A stretch of 64,000 nt of DNA from Parafrigoribacterium mesophilum (GTDB taxonomy: Bacteria > Actinomycetota > Actinomycetes > Actinomycetales > Microbacteriaceae), in assembly GCF_039652555.1 (NCBI RefSeq), contig NZ_JBDJAF010000005.1:62001-126000 (forward strand). The letters run 5' to 3'. The notes under the pieces are model-generated. The model was not told where the DNA came from and did not search any database. It was given only the letters and a program-made list of their open reading frames with translations. The position numbers and the translations under genes are program-made. Below, piece after piece: positions 7,213 through 14,588 of this stretch. Position 1 is the first letter of the stretch; each line of letters opens with the position of its first letter.

Positions 7213-7880
7213 CGGCGGGTCACGCGACGCGCCTGACGGGCACCCTCGCGTCGTGGAACGACGAGCGTGGGTTCGGCTTCATCAGGCCCGCCGATCCGGC
7301 CAACTCGGGCGGCCGTAATGTGTTTGTGCACATCAAGGCGTTTCCGCTCGGTGTGGTGCGGCCCGAGGTCGGCGAGCCGCTGACCTTCGAGGTCGAGTTG
7401 TCCCCGGATGGACGGCAGCGGGCCGCCCGCGTCGAGCGGCGCGGTATGGAACACCGGCCGGGCCAGGGCGTCCGATACCGGTCGGCGCGCCAGGACCTCG
7501 TCGGCTACCTGGCGCTGGCGGCATTCCTGGCGCTCTTTGTCCTCGTCAGCGTGCGGTGGATGCCACCGCCGTGGGTCGCGGCGCTGTACCTCGGGGTCAG
7601 TGTGTTGTGCTTCGTCAGCTACGCGTTCGACAAGTCGGCGGCCCGTTCCGGACGGTGGCGGATGTCGGAGAGCAGCTTGCTCAGCCTGGGGCTCATCGGC
7701 GGCTGGCCGGGGGCGATCATCGCCCAGCAGGTCTTGCGCCACAAGACGAAGAAGGCGACGTTTCAACGGGCGTTCTGGGGAACCGTGCTCCTGAATGTGG
7801 TCGCGTTCGTGCTGCTGGCCTGGCCCGGCTCCATCCACGTCCTTGTTGGATGGGTTACCGCGTTCCTGGCGGCTCCCTAA
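7209..7880 (+). CDS. Cold-shock domain / DUF1294 membrane protein
   Basis: 223 residues from GTG 7209. Residues 8-75 form a cold-shock (OB-fold) domain with RGFGFIRP and NVFVHIKAF as the RNP1- and RNP2-type nucleic-acid-binding motifs. Residues 95-220 are the DUF1294 domain with about four membrane helices and the signature YAFDKSAARSGRWRMSE. This fusion is known in many bacteria and is thought to anchor a nucleic-acid-binding domain at the membrane; its role is not established. It is coupled to the YjbR gene by a GTGA overlap. Confidence 0.87.
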   Translation: MTAGHATRLTGTLASWNDERGFGFIRPADPANSGGRNVFVHIKAFPLGVVRPEVGEPLTFEVELSPDGRQRAARVERRGMEHRPGQGVRYRSARQDLVGYLALAAFLALFVLVSVRWMPPPWVAALYLGVSVLCFVSYAFDKSAARSGRWRMSESSLLSLGLIGGWPGAIIAQQVLRHKTKKATFQRAFWGTVLLNVVAFVLLAWPGSIHVLVGWVTAFLAAP

Positions 7881-7999
7881 TCTCTGCGGACTAGTCTTCG
7901 ACGAGGGCGTCAGAGAGTCGTTACAGTTATTGCGTTTATTACAAATGTTTCGGTTACACTGGATACTCAACCAGGGACGGCTCGAGGGAGGTCGAGACA

Positions 8000-8455
8000 A
8001 TGACCCTTACGAAACCGCGCATTAGTGCCGTTGAACCCGCCACTTCTGCTGAGGCAATCGGCAGGGCGATCAAGAAACTGTCGTCCGATGTCGAGCCAGA
8101 CAGTGACCAGACCATCACCATCGGCGGGACTGAGATCACCGTGTCCGGCAGCGTGCTGAACGCGGTCGTGGATGTTCTGGCTCGGTTCGCCAATCAGGAC
8201 GCCGTGATCGTCGGTTCGACGGACTCAATGCTGACAACATCTCGTGCCGCCGAGTTGGCAGGAGTCTCTCGTCCCTACCTATGTCAGCTGATCGACAATG
8301 GCGCTCTGCGGGCGGAGTACGTCGGCACGCATCGTAAGGTGCGGCTGGGGGAGTTGAACGCCTATCTTCAACAACGTCGCACGGGTCGCCGGGAAGCGCT
8401 GAACGACCTGGCTCGAATCTCGCGCGAGGCGGGCCAGTACACCAACGACTTCTAG
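8000..8455 (+). CDS. HTH (excisionase/MerR-type) antitoxin of a PIN toxin pair
   Basis: 151 residues. GGAGG lies 8-9 bases before ATG 8000, and a TACACT box lies at 7955-7960. The C-terminal half (about residues 76-125) is an excisionase-type winged HTH: LTTSRAAELAGVSRPYLCQL followed by a basic recognition stretch. The N-terminal 70 residues are acidic and should contact the toxin. The PIN gene follows 20 bases downstream. Proteins with this HTH preceding a PIN_3-type toxin form type II modules; the antitoxin would neutralise the nuclease and repress the operon. Confidence 0.8.
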   Translation: MTLTKPRISAVEPATSAEAIGRAIKKLSSDVEPDSDQTITIGGTEITVSGSVLNAVVDVLARFANQDAVIVGSTDSMLTTSRAAELAGVSRPYLCQLIDNGALRAEYVGTHRKVRLGELNAYLQQRRTGRREALNDLARISREAGQYTNDF

Positions 8456-8475
8456 TCGCTGAGTATCATTCGAGC

Positions 8476-9054
8476 ATGCAATTCCGTGCGTTCCTCGATG
8501 CCAACGTTCTCGTTGGCGCTCGGGAGCGCGATGTGCTTCTGACCCTCGGCGAGGCGGACCTGTTCGACCCGCTCTGGAGCGGGGGTGCCATTGAGGAAAT
8601 GCTTCGGCATCTGCCAACTTCTATGGATGTCGCAGCGCGGTCGGCCCTTCTCGACTCCATGAATCGTGCTTTTCCGGAGGCCGACGTCCGATGGGATCAC
8701 GGTGTGGTCGTCGAGGTGCAACAGTTCATCAATAGCAAGGATCACCACATCGTTGCTAGCGCCCTCTGGGGACATGCGGATGTCTTGGTCACCAACGACG
8801 CTGCACTGCGCGCCGAAGTTGAACGCTCTGGTCTCATCGATCCTCAGGCCTCGGCAGAATTCGTGGCATATGCGATAGATGTTGATGTGAAGGCTGCAAC
8901 GGAGGCATTGGTAAGCATGGTTCGTGATCGGTGGATGCCGGGGCTGACTGACCTTCCAGATGCCGCTGTTCTCGCGCGGTTGTCTAGCTGGATGGACCGT
9001 GGGGGCTGGCGCGCGGCGGCGGGCATTGTGGAGCAAGTGGCGCATCGGTTGTAG
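8476..9054 (+). CDS. PIN domain ribonuclease toxin
   Basis: 192 residues. The PIN acidic residues are all in place: Asp8 (FLDANVL), Glu40 (GAIEEML), Asp89 (SKDHHIVASAL) and Asp108 (VTNDAALR), so the metal site looks intact. It should cleave RNA (often tRNA) when free of antitoxin. The C-terminal 65 residues form a helical extension seen in the longer PIN_3 group. It is co-transcribed with the HTH antitoxin just upstream. GC content is lower than in the flanking core genes, which fits a mobile accessory module. Confidence 0.82.
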   Translation: MQFRAFLDANVLVGARERDVLLTLGEADLFDPLWSGGAIEEMLRHLPTSMDVAARSALLDSMNRAFPEADVRWDHGVVVEVQQFINSKDHHIVASALWGHADVLVTNDAALRAEVERSGLIDPQASAEFVAYAIDVDVKAATEALVSMVRDRWMPGLTDLPDAAVLARLSSWMDRGGWRAAAGIVEQVAHRL

Positions 9055-9091
9055 TTGCCCTACGCGGCGAACTCCGCGAACTGCATCGCGG

Positions 9092-9343
9092 CTATGTCTT
9101 CCGCGCGAACTTTCGATGCGCGGCTTGACGGGACGTGCCAAGCACGGCGCCGATGGCATGCCAGGAGTCGCCCTCGGCGTGGGCGTCGGCGATAGCTTTC
9201 CGTAGAGCATCCTCGGCCTCTTCGAGCGCGGTGAGTGCGGCACCGATGGCGCGCAGGTGATGGCCATCGCGGCCTGGGTCGGTGTTGGGATCGATGCCAT
9301 CGAGCCACCGTTCGACGTCCGCCTTGTTGTTAGTTCGCGCCAT
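9092..9343 (-). CDS. Small HTH protein, partner of a broken toxin gene
   Basis: 83 residues. A short basic start is followed by DGIDPNTDPGRDG and a long helix, then an HTH-like segment, DSWHAIGAVLGTSRQAAHRK, at about residues 60-79. That segment matches the small HTH protein at 6110-6346. The gene begins 10 bases after a 25-codon reading frame that resembles the start of a toxin (9353-9430), which suggests an antitoxin left behind after the toxin was truncated. GGTGAGGTGACG serves as ribosome binding site. Confidence 0.65.
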   Translation of the reverse strand: MARTNNKADVERWLDGIDPNTDPGRDGHHLRAIGAALTALEEAEDALRKAIADAHAEGDSWHAIGAVLGTSRQAAHRKFARKT

Positions 9344-9352
9344 GTCGTCACC

Positions 9353-9430
9353 TCACCGGTTGTAGAACTTTGGCCTGAGGATGTCCTCCTCACGGATGCC
9401 ATGCTTCCCAGCACTGTACGAGAATTTCAT
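9353..9430 (-). pseudogene. Probable N-terminal remnant of a small toxin gene
   Basis: 25 codons from ATG 9430 to TGA 9353, beginning MKFSYSAGKHGIREEDI. The pattern S...KHGI...DI is what I recall from the start of small toxins that pair with HTH antitoxins in actinobacteria, normally about 80-100 residues. Here the frame stops after RPKFYNR. A GATAAT box adjoins the ATG on the minus strand. The family assignment is tentative. Confidence 0.35.
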
Positions 9431-9431
9431 T

Positions 9432-9447
9432 ATCCTGTCATCAGGAT
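9432..9447. promoter_or_regulatory. Palindrome ATCCTG-tcat-CAGGAT over a minus-strand promoter
   Basis: Perfect 6-bp arms overlap the minus-strand GATAAT box that precedes the truncated toxin frame. It is a possible operator for the HTH protein at 9092-9343. Confidence 0.4.
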
Positions 9448-9493
9448 GTTGACAATACCACGCGGGAGCGAAAGCTCTATTCGAAGTCCTCCG

Positions 9494-9515
9494 AGTTGTC
9501 GCTCTTTCGACAACT
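9494..9515. promoter_or_regulatory. Palindrome AGTTGTCG-N6-CGACAACT
   Basis: Perfect 8-bp arms between the HTH gene and the NERD gene. The GTTGTC/GACAAC half-sites equal the outer arms of the operator at 6064-6106, which precedes a related HTH gene. Confidence 0.4.
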
Positions 9516-9537
9516 ATCTGCTTAGATGCGGCAACGG

Positions 9538-10374
9538 TCAGCCGCCAAGGGTGAGGGAGCTCAGGAGCCCTGTGACCAAGTGCCCGATCTGCGGGGCGAG
9601 TGCAAGCATGGCCGCCACCAGCACCGCTACGAACGCTCCCGCCCAAATGAGCCTCCGCGTCCGCGCCTGCAGTACCTCGCGATGTAGCGCGTCGAAGCCG
9701 CGGGCCAGGGTCACCGCATCCGTCGGCTCGGCGGGGGAGCTGTGCCACGTGGACGGAAGTTTGGCCAGCGCGAGGATGGATGCGACCTGCCCGGCATCCA
9801 GCACAACCGGACGTTTGCGTAGCCAGCGGACGAGCGACCGAGCGTTCAAGACCACCACCGTGGCCGGGCGCTCCTTGATGGTGATCGCTTTGGCGTCGAC
9901 GACGGCGATTACCGGCACCGCCGCGAGCCCGGCCGGCAGCACGGAGTACAGCTTCTTGGTGGCGCGCTCGGCCTCGTGCTCCGAGTTGCGGAGGTAGGGC
10001 TGCTGCTGGCCGGAGACCATGAACGTGTGCGGGGCGACCCACACTCGCTGGCCGGGGTGGTGCTTCGTGTTGACGGTGAAGACGCCGCCGGGCCCGATGA
10101 TGACGTGGTCGATGTCCGAGGTGCCGTTGCCGACCGGAATCGCGTGCAGCACCGTCCAGTTCTCATCGAGACCGGTGAGCATCCGCCCCACCGTGCGTTC
10201 GCCTAGGGCGCCGCTGTACCAACTCTGTTCGTCGGCGCTGAGCGGGGACACCCCGAACACGCGGACTAGCGTCCCGCGCGGCCCGGTCACCGCCTGGGAG
10301 CGCAGCAGCTCCTCCATCACCGAGTGGCCCGGGATGCGGTCGGCCAGCGTTGCCATCTTGGTCTCGTCAGACAC
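9538..10374 (-). CDS. NERD domain protein with C-terminal membrane helix
   Basis: 278 residues from GTG 10374 (ATG 10356 is possible). The NERD (nuclease-related) domain spans about residues 45-175 with the restriction-like core: Glu59 (LGERTVGRML), Asp87/Asp89 (SDIDHVII) and Lys104 (VNTKHH). Residues 243-262 form one strongly hydrophobic helix near the C-terminus, so it is probably membrane-anchored. NERD proteins are suspected DNases linked to defence and mobile elements; the substrate is unknown. The next minus-strand gene upstream is the small membrane protein at 10417. Confidence 0.78.
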   Translation of the reverse strand: MSDETKMATLADRIPGHSVMEELLRSQAVTGPRGTLVRVFGVSPLSADEQSWYSGALGERTVGRMLTGLDENWTVLHAIPVGNGTSDIDHVIIGPGGVFTVNTKHHPGQRVWVAPHTFMVSGQQQPYLRNSEHEAERATKKLYSVLPAGLAAVPVIAVVDAKAITIKERPATVVVLNARSLVRWLRKRPVVLDAGQVASILALAKLPSTWHSSPAEPTDAVTLARGFDALHREVLQARTRRLIWAGAFVAVLVAAMLALAPQIGHLVTGLLSSLTLGG

Positions 10375-10416
10375 CGTAGTGATTCTCCGCTCTTTGCCGG
10401 CTGCAGCAGTGCATCG

Positions 10417-10755
10417 CTACCTTCGGGCCACCCTCACGATGGCCGGCAGCACTGCGGATAAGAAGATGAGCGCCGCGACTCCGAGTGCGAACGGCAGGAA
10501 GTTGGCCACCGAAGCCACCGATTCCCCGAGGTTGGCGGGTGCATTCTCGTTAGAGAGGCCGGATGTCTGGAGCGACAGCCCCAAGATCAACGCGGCGAGC
10601 GGAGAGGCGATCCCTCCGACAATCAACAGCGCCCTGCCCTGAGCGAAGCCGACAACGATCAACCCAATCCCGAGGACGCAGGCGGTCGGCAGCAGCCAGA
10701 CCAACACGTACGTGCCGGCGAGGGCGCTCAGAATTGGTTGGAAAGTATCGATCAT
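10417..10755 (-). CDS. Small membrane protein, unknown function
   Basis: 112 residues from ATG 10755, chosen because AAGGTGAG lies 5 bases upstream; the frame is open further 5' but without support. Three hydrophobic segments are visible (about residues 15-35, 40-60 and 85-105), with a Ser/Asn-rich loop between the last two. No family is recognised. It reads toward the NERD gene and may share its transcript (42-base gap). Confidence 0.55.
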   Translation of the reverse strand: MIDTFQPILSALAGTYVLVWLLPTACVLGIGLIVVGFAQGRALLIVGGIASPLAALILGLSLQTSGLSNENAPANLGESVASVANFLPFALGVAALIFLSAVLPAIVRVARR

Positions 10756-10915
10756 CGGGCTCACCTTGCTCTGCGAGAATCTCTCAGTACGAAGACTAGA
10801 CCCCCAGAAGAGCTCGAGCGCGGGCAACGGCCGGTGACTATTGCCTGATGCCGCTTGATCACGCTGGACTGTGGCATCGGCGCGCAACGGCTCCCGTTAG
10901 TGGTAGAACTCAACT

Positions 10916-11803
10916 GTGCGCACCGAGGCCGAGCAACGAAGCATCCGCGAGGACATCTTCCGCTGGCTCGACGAGCGCCTCGCCGCCGGCAGCTACGAAC
11001 TCAGCCGCGCCGAACTGGAGAGCTACACCTACCTCGGCGACCGCATCCCGCTGCTTGATCGCAGCCGCGGCATCCGCAACCCGGCCGACTTCGACGCGAC
11101 GTTGAGCATCATGACCGGGACCAAGGGGAACAGCTACGAGGACGAGATCCGCCCTGACGGCCTGGTGAAGTACTCGTACCAGTCGAGGGAGGGTGGCGAC
11201 AACGTCAAGCTGCGCCGCGCCTACGAGAACGGCGACCCGCTGGTGTACTTCCACGGGATGCGGCCCGGATATTACGTCGCCTACTATCCTGTCTACATCG
11301 TGCAGGATGACCCGGTGACGCGGATCGTGTACGTGGCGCTGGATGAATCGCTGCGGCTGTTCGGGGATCCGCTGCACATGACGGCCGACCAGCGTCGGTA
11401 CGCGGAGCGGATCGTAAAGGAGCGCCTGCACCAGCCGATGTTTCGGGCGCGGGTGCTGCGCGCCTACTCAAGCACCTGCGCGGTGTGCAGCCTGAAGCAT
11501 CCGGAACTGCTGGATGCCGCGCACATCATCGGGGACACCCAGCTGCGCGGTGTGCCTCAGGTGACGAACGGTCTAGCCCTCTGCAAGATCCACCATGCGT
11601 CCTACGACCGCAACCTGCTCGGCATCACGCCTGACTTCCAGGTGCGGATCAACCGCGAGCTGCTCGACGAGGTCGACGGCCCGATGCTGCGGCACGGCCT
11701 GCAGGACATGCATGGGCGGATGCTCGTCCTCCCGCACCGAAAGGCCGAGTGGCCGTCAGCGGATCGGCTGGCGGAGCGGTTCGCGGAGTTCGTTGCGGCA
11801 TGA
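10916..11803 (+). CDS. HNH endonuclease with N-terminal PUA/SRA-like reader domain
   Basis: 295 residues from GTG 10916. The C-terminal part is an HNH nuclease: zinc or structural Cys188/Cys191 (CAVC), His203 (DAAHIIGD), Asn218 (TNGLALC) and His226/His227 (KIHHASYD). Residues 45-145 form a beta-rich domain with the motif DPLVYFHGMRPGYYVAYYP, characteristic of the COG3440-type 'predicted restriction endonucleases'. By analogy with SRA-HNH enzymes this part may recognise modified DNA bases, but that is inference. It is a stand-alone gene without a methyltransferase, as expected for a modification-dependent nuclease. Confidence 0.8.
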   Translation: MRTEAEQRSIREDIFRWLDERLAAGSYELSRAELESYTYLGDRIPLLDRSRGIRNPADFDATLSIMTGTKGNSYEDEIRPDGLVKYSYQSREGGDNVKLRRAYENGDPLVYFHGMRPGYYVAYYPVYIVQDDPVTRIVYVALDESLRLFGDPLHMTADQRRYAERIVKERLHQPMFRARVLRAYSSTCAVCSLKHPELLDAAHIIGDTQLRGVPQVTNGLALCKIHHASYDRNLLGITPDFQVRINRELLDEVDGPMLRHGLQDMHGRMLVLPHRKAEWPSADRLAERFAEFVAA

Positions 11804-12511
11804 AACAGCTCTACTGAACTGCGAATACACATCCTCCCCCGGGCCAAATGAAGGCTACGCGGATGGAAAGTATCAGGGACCGGTCTCAAGTGCAAACTGG
11901 GTTGCGGACCACAGATGCGACGGGACATCTACGGACACGAAGTAATGCGCGCCTCCACGCGGGACTACATCTCGGGGACAACCCCCACGGATCATGGGAA
12001 TGTCGCTCGGATAGCCGTTTTTGCATTCGCGACGCTGTAGGTGCATGACGCTCGGGCTTCCCAAGCCGCCTCCACTGTCGGTCAATTCCATTGGGTGGTG
12101 TGTGGAGATATTTAGCGTGTGAGATCGTTGCAAACCCGGACTCGCCTCACGGGAGTTTGGACTTCGTATGACTTCTCACTAACCGCTGACGCCTCAACTC
12201 ATGGCAGTTGGCACCCGATTCACGTAGTGCGCGACTAATTTCGTTTCTCATGGAAGTTTGCACTGGATTCGAGGCGGCCGAGCTTGAACAGACCAATAGC
12301 GGGACTGAGGTGCCAACCGCCGGCGCTAGGTCGGTTGAGGACTAACAGCTGCGTTGGCCGAAGCCGCCCAGCCGCGCCGTCCGCCGCACATACCCAAATA
12401 GACGCGCCTGATCCGGGATCTGCGCTCGACGCGCTGAGCGTATCGCTGTTTCACGGCATTAAGCTGTAGCGGTACCGGTAGCGTCTGTTCCAAGCAGGCG
12501 GGAAGGCCCAC
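11804..12511. other. 708-bp gene-free stretch
   Basis: No open frame here looks like a real protein in any frame. GC is lower than in the core genes. Three loose direct repeats of the form CTCAyGGvAGTTkGmAC occur at 12146-12162, 12198-12214 and 12247-12263, about 50 bp apart. Their meaning is unknown; they could be decayed sequence or binding sites. Confidence 0.4.
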
Positions 12512-12817
12512 ATGGCAGTGTATGTAGATGACTTTCAGCTTCAGGCTGTCGTCAATGGGATGAACCGACGCTGGTCGCATCTGGTCGCGGATTCACCTGA
12601 CGAGCTGGCGGACTTCGCCCGGCTTTTGGGTCTCCGCGCCTCGTGGATCCAAAAGCGTGGGACTCGCGGCGAACATTTCGATGTCACGGACGGCATGCGA
12701 CGCAAGGCGATTGCGCTGGGCGCCGAACCCATCAGCTACTTCGAGCTACACGCTGTCCAGACTGGGGCGCCGCGGGAGATTGCCGTGTCTCCGTCCGCAA
12801 CGCCGGCACTCTGGTAG
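12512..12817 (+). CDS. DUF4031 domain protein
   Basis: 101 residues. The start MAVYVDDF, the motif NRRWSHLVADSPDEL and the block GEHFDVTDGMRRKAIALGA are the DUF4031 signature, a small actinobacterial and proteobacterial family of unknown function that often lies near HAD or exonuclease genes. GGAAGG precedes the ATG. Its 3' end overlaps the convergent ImmA/IrrE peptidase gene by 82 bases, which is unusual and suggests the peptidase operon arrived later or that one C-terminus was altered. Confidence 0.75.
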   Translation: MAVYVDDFQLQAVVNGMNRRWSHLVADSPDELADFARLLGLRASWIQKRGTRGEHFDVTDGMRRKAIALGAEPISYFELHAVQTGAPREIAVSPSATPALW

Positions 12818-13815
12818 GAGCGACCAGCCTCTAACGAGGCGCGCTGTTGGCGATCAGTTGGGCTGGGCATGCGGGCGAGGAACGAGGAGTGCACTTCTGC
12901 CGGCGACTTCCTCACGATGCCCGCGATGTCGAGGTGCTTGTCCGAGCCGTTAAGGATCAGTTGCTGGCTCCACCGCCCGATAGCTGTGGCGCGGAGGATA
13001 ATTCGCCTGCGTCCCGTCATTTCGTCATAGTCGTCGTGCACAAGGATCACCGGCGGTCCTTCGTCGGCCAGCCGGCTAGTCGCCGGGCGCTCGGCTTCGG
13101 TGATCCTGAACTTGTGTCCGGAACCCCGGTCTTCGGTCACTGTGATGATGATCTCGTCGTGGAGCGCGACACTGATCGTCCCGAGGCCCGCGACATCCGG
13201 TATCCAGATGTGTGCGCGACTGTCTTCGGCGCTCCATCCGTCGGCGAAGTTCTTTTTGATCGATTTCAGCTCCAAGTCGCGGAGCCGTCGGCACTGGGCG
13301 CTGGTGATGATGTCAAGGTTGTCGAGCTGGACGACCAATGCCTCGTAACTAACGCGCAGGTCGCGGGACGCGAGGTAGGCCAGCTGCGGAGACACCGGCG
13401 TGTTCCGCACATGGCCGTTCCGATGGAGAACTGAGTTGACGAGCTTTCTCGGCATAAGGAAGTGCGACGCGAAGAACTGGGCGGTGTGCTCGCGAGGGGT
13501 TTGGGCGGAGCCCGCCACTTGGTCGAACCCGTCCCAGTCGAGGACGCCGTTGTGCAAGTACAGGTGCCCTAGTTCGTGGGCGGCAGTGAACCGCTGCATC
13601 TCCACGGGGCGCGCGGAGTTAATCCTGATTCCTCCGACTCCCTCACGCGATGTCGCCCCGAGCATCAGGCCGCCGTCGACGAAGGTCAACCACGCGCCGG
13701 ACTTCGCGATGGCGGCGAACACGTCGATGGGCTTCGTCTGGTCGACAGCGAGCTCATGGAGGGCGCGGCTGGCGGCCTGCATGGATTCCATGAGCTGGTT
13801 CGCAGACGCGTACAT
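12736..13815 (-). CDS. ImmA/IrrE family metallopeptidase
   Basis: 359 residues. The zinc peptidase motif AAHELGHLYLH gives His80, Glu81 and His84. In phage and integrative-element systems such peptidases cleave a paired XRE repressor on a damage signal. Beyond residue 200 lies a long C-terminal region with beta-rich segments that may be a sensor domain. It is the last gene of the minus-strand operon, 12 bases after the XRE gene, which supports an ImmR/ImmA-like pair controlling the thymidylate-synthase-like locus upstream. The last 27 codons overlap the convergent DUF4031 gene. Confidence 0.82.
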   Translation of the reverse strand: MYASANQLMESMQAASRALHELAVDQTKPIDVFAAIAKSGAWLTFVDGGLMLGATSREGVGGIRINSARPVEMQRFTAAHELGHLYLHNGVLDWDGFDQVAGSAQTPREHTAQFFASHFLMPRKLVNSVLHRNGHVRNTPVSPQLAYLASRDLRVSYEALVVQLDNLDIITSAQCRRLRDLELKSIKKNFADGWSAEDSRAHIWIPDVAGLGTISVALHDEIIITVTEDRGSGHKFRITEAERPATSRLADEGPPVILVHDDYDEMTGRRRIILRATAIGRWSQQLILNGSDKHLDIAGIVRKSPAEVHSSFLARMPSPTDRQQRASLEAGRSYQSAGVADGDTAISRGAPVWTACSSK

Positions 13816-13827
13816 CGGGGAGTGGGC

Positions 13828-14217
13828 CTACTCCTCGTCGTCGGCGGGATACGAGCCGGTGGGCGCAGGACCGGCGGAGGCCAGGAACTGCGCGAATTTC
13901 AGGACCTGTGCTCTGTCGTCTTCCGAGAGACCGGACGCTGCCCGGTACAACGCCGTCGTGGACTCGCTCTCGTTGGGCTCGGCACCGAGGATCCACTCGA
14001 CGCTTCGTCGGTACAACGTCGACAGCTCGGTGAGTTCCGTGGCGGTGACGTTGCGTGTGCCTTTCTCTATCGCGGTGACGCTGGTGCGTGGCATCCGGAG
14101 CGCCGCGGCGGCGTCCACCTGGGTGATGCCCAGTGTTTCGCGGGCTTCCCGAAGGCGCGAGCCGATCGATTTCTGCTGCTCGTCGCGGCTGGCGTCGGCC
14201 GCGTTCTTCTCTGTCAC
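13828..14217 (-). CDS. XRE-family transcriptional regulator
   Basis: 129 residues from GTG 14217, overlapping the stop of the holo-ACP synthase gene (GTGA). The lambda-Cro-type HTH covers about residues 18-74: RLREARETLGITQVDAAAAL, then the recognition helix in MPRTSVTAIEKGTRN. The C-terminal acidic tail SGLSEDDRAQVLKFAQFL resembles the C-terminus of repressors paired with ImmA peptidases. It is expected to bind the operon's own promoter, with the 17-bp palindrome at 15822-15838 as a candidate site. Confidence 0.83.
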   Translation of the reverse strand: MTEKNAADASRDEQQKSIGSRLREARETLGITQVDAAAALRMPRTSVTAIEKGTRNVTATELTELSTLYRRSVEWILGAEPNESESTTALYRAASGLSEDDRAQVLKFAQFLASAGPAPTGSYPADDEE

Positions 14218-14588
14218 AGGCTGGCTCCTCCCGTGGCTACAACGAATGCCACTGTGTAATTATCCGTGTGACTGACTGAGAGGCTCCACTCGGTGAGCCC
14301 GAGCTCCGATGCCCGTGCGGTCGCGCCGCGGTGAAGGACCACTGTGGGTATTTCGTCGACGACATTCACTTCGATGTCGCGCGGGTCGACGGCGCCGATG
14401 CCACGCCCGAGTGCTTTCATTACCGCCTCCTTCGCCGCCCAGCGTCCAGCGGAGCGCGGGATGCTGTCACCAACATCCCGGAACTCCGTCTCAGTGAGGA
14501 AGGCGGCCTTCCAGTCGTTCTTCGTGCGTTCCGCGCGGCGATTGAAGCTCCCGTGGTCGACGATGTCGACGCCAGTACGTATTGTCAC
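14214..14588 (-). CDS. Holo-[acyl-carrier-protein] synthase (AcpS-type phosphopantetheinyl transferase)
   Basis: 124 residues from GTG 14588, which overlaps the stop of the TS-like gene upstream (GTGA). It transfers 4'-phosphopantetheine from CoA to a serine of a carrier protein. The metal and CoA site is intact: GVDIVDHGSF with Asp8, FLTETEF, and GRWAAKEAVMKALGRG with Glu54, then SLSVSHTD. This is normally a housekeeping gene near the fatty-acid cluster; here it sits inside an operon with an acyl-carrier-like gene (15451-15813), so it is probably a dedicated copy that activates that partner. Confidence 0.86.
   Translation of the reverse strand: MTIRTGVDIVDHGSFNRRAERTKNDWKAAFLTETEFRDVGDSIPRSAGRWAAKEAVMKALGRGIGAVDPRDIEVNVVDEIPTVVLHRGATARASELGLTEWSLSVSHTDNYTVAFVVATGGASL

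Noticed and set aside
9538..10374. NERD protein as part of the toxin-antitoxin unit next to it
   Set aside because: It is on the same strand, but a 194-base gap with its own palindromes separates it from the HTH gene; no shared transcript is supported.
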